DNA of 64,000 nucleotides from Harmonia axyridis (taxonomy: Eukaryota; Arthropoda; Insecta; Coleoptera; Coccinellidae). Each line of letters opens with the position of its first letter. Position 1 is the stretch's first letter. Position numbers and translations under genes: made by a program. The notes under the pieces are model-generated. The model worked only from the letters and a program-made list of their open reading frames with translations. It made no database searches and was not told where the DNA came from. Below are positions 62,393-64,000 of the stretch, in pieces. Where the stretch lies: contig NC_059502.1 of assembly GCF_914767665.1 (NCBI RefSeq), positions 57,270,031 to 57,334,030 of the forward strand, given 5' to 3'.

Positions 62393-63199
62393 AATTTTTA
62401 TTAGTCCTCAATATTTATTACAACACACAAATTTTATCCGAAATTCTGCAGAAAGAAATTCCGAATTTTATGTTTCAAAACAGTGTTCTCATGGAAGTCA
62501 ATCATTTTCAATTGTAGTGTAGCTCTTTTTCTCCCAAAAATATTTACAACTATTGTTACAATTATTGTTCTGTTCACAATAGGGCTGTAGGAAGTGAATA
62601 TTCTTGATGCCAGTAAATTCTTTTTTCGGATTCTGATTCAAGATTACTGATGAAAGTCAAAATATTTAACACTGACACTGTCGATGCTAGTGACTTATGA
62701 GACTGGATATGATATCTGGTGATAACCCTCATTCGTATAACAAGAAAAAATAGCACATTTGCATAAATATATGTCAATTTCAATCGGAAAACTACCGCTC
62801 AATTGGTTGAGAGAGTGCAAATTGGTACCAGATGGTCTACATTACATGTAAGCATAAATTTTAAGGTAATGTTTAGCTGATCACGCACAATCTAGAAAAA
62901 AGGACTGGTAGTGGCGCTCGCTGTCAATTCGAATATTTATTTTACCACTAGACATTTTCAGTATTAAGAGGGATTAACACCACGTGGTTTTTCGCGTATC
63001 AATTAAACTTTGTTACCCATTCATTTCCCCTCAGGCGCAATTGTGATGACCAAACTTTGTACGGTGTTATACATTCACTTCATCTTCTCTCTCTTTTTTC
63101 GAAGAAAAGTAGAGGGTAGCACGGTAAGTCTTAGGGAGCGTGTTTGAATGAGTGGGAAAAATAAAGGACGGTTTGGGTGTTAGCCTTTCAATTTTTCTA
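62393..63199. other. no recognised gene
   Basis: AT-rich sequence with nothing recognised. Confidence 0.4.
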
Positions 63200-63640
63200 G
63201 AAGTAGGCTTTTTTCCTTTGAATTCTACATAGCATTCAGCAGCACTAGATCATCAATGTCTTCCCCGTAATGACTACTCTGTCATACTCCTCGCAAAATG
63301 ACACATCAGTCTGAACGATCAGAACATCAGCGTCTTCTAATGCCTATTTGGTTTGGATACTCTTGTTTTCCAGTTCACCCCTCAGCATCTAAAAGTCATC
63401 TTGTTTGTATCATTGGAAAGAAATTTTACCTACATAATGGTGCTGATTGAGGTTGTCTTTGGAAACACAAACTTAGTACAGGGCTTCAGCCAGGAACGCC
63501 GATAACGTTCTAATACCTTGGTACCATCAAAAACCACTATGGTATTACTCCCAAAGTGCTTTTTGATGTAGTTTTGTCAGACTACCTGGAATATGGCTTC
63601 GTTTGACTTGTTCCAAACCACCATGCCATTTTAAGAAAAT
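63200..63640 (-). pseudogene. decayed gene of a repetitive insect family, PIN-like acidic motifs
   Basis: Minus-strand text in broken frames: TIVVFDGTKVLERYR (63540), VFPKTTSISTIM (63460), DADVLIVQTD (63320) and VITGEDIDDLVLL (63270). The pattern FDG..R, then DAD.LI, then GED.DLLVLL is known to me from multicopy uncharacterised insect proteins and resembles the acidic active-site arrangement of PIN/FEN nucleases; that link is inferred. Several stops interrupt it. Confidence 0.5.
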
Positions 63641-64000
63641 TCTTCTAATTTTGATCGGCTGTATCTCAGTTGTTATAACGTTAGGAAAAAGTTAATGAAC
63701 ATTAAATTTAATTTTTTACAACTAGAAATCAACGTTTTGATCGAAAACTGCTTAGTTTAAAGATTTTGACCTATAGAAACCTATAGAAGTTTCATTAAGT
63801 TCGACATTTTCCAAACAGGCCACACATTTTGGCTCTTTTTACTGGACTATTAGTTTAGATTTTAGTTTAAGATTTCGTGCTATCTGTATATTAATAATGT
63901 TACTTCGCTTGAGCACCAGCGACGTGCTACTTACTTTGTTTTGATATCTCACTGATTTCAGCTAATTCTACACCTAGCATTCGATTATTTATTCCATTTG
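63641..64000. other. no recognised gene
   Basis: AT-rich to the window end; nothing recognised. Confidence 0.4.

Noticed and set aside
62140..62517. 125-codon ORF
   Set aside because: It runs through the MITE and its G/C runs, with no domain and no coding-like composition.
1..64000. CRISPR arrays, rRNA, tRNA genes, bacterial-type operons
   Set aside because: None seen; the repeats are dispersed or inverted transposon copies, and the genes have introns.

Overview
This window looks like nuclear DNA of an insect. Genes are split by introns with GT..AG borders, base composition is AT-rich, and most of the sequence is transposable elements of insect type: Tc1/mariner, BEL/Pao, several non-LTR retrotransposons and many long-inverted-repeat elements. 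A beetle is plausible from the element types, but I cannot prove the order from sequence alone.

Host genes. (1) A five-exon short-chain dehydrogenase on the minus strand (exons between 35317 and 23065, 254 codons) resembling 15-hydroxyprostaglandin dehydrogenase. All splice phases agree, but the catalytic Tyr of YxxxK is Phe. (2) A BTB-BACK-kelch gene on the plus strand, most like KLHL10 (six exons from 39386 to 59739, 556 codons). Its last kelch blade is not found in the window. The two genes are head to head, about 4 kb apart. (3) One first exon of a CYP9-like cytochrome P450 on the minus strand (17751-17953), with no further exon in the window. (4) A 108-codon ORF at 60438 that I do not recognise.

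Layout. 1-4.2 kb: DD41D-type mariner copies, a 1.9 kb snap-back element and an older mariner relic split by a younger copy. 4.7-12.7 kb: a young BEL/Pao LTR retrotransposon (LTRs with no difference seen, 5-bp target duplication, tRNA-Tyr primer site), broken in its gag region by a 1.55 kb palindrome. 13-22 kb: inverted-repeat elements, the P450 exon and another mariner copy. 23-35 kb: the dehydrogenase, whose introns hold a Tc1 element, a 1 kb palindrome, mariner relics, LINE pieces and a decayed tyrosine recombinase. 36-39 kb: mariner copy D and further inverted repeats. 39-60 kb: the KLHL10-like gene, whose introns hold two large palindromes, a structurally complete 4.2 kb LINE, a nearly complete mariner inserted into a microsatellite, and 5'-truncated LINEs. 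60-64 kb: one small ORF, a G-rich MITE, a decayed PIN-like gene and otherwise unassigned sequence.

The most striking feature is about a dozen snap-back elements of 0.3-1.9 kb. Most have TA target duplications and several have ends of the form CAGGGTG. One still carries transposase coding sequence in one arm, which suggests how such palindromes arise. All coordinates, splice sites and repeat ends were read by eye; no alignment or database search was run.
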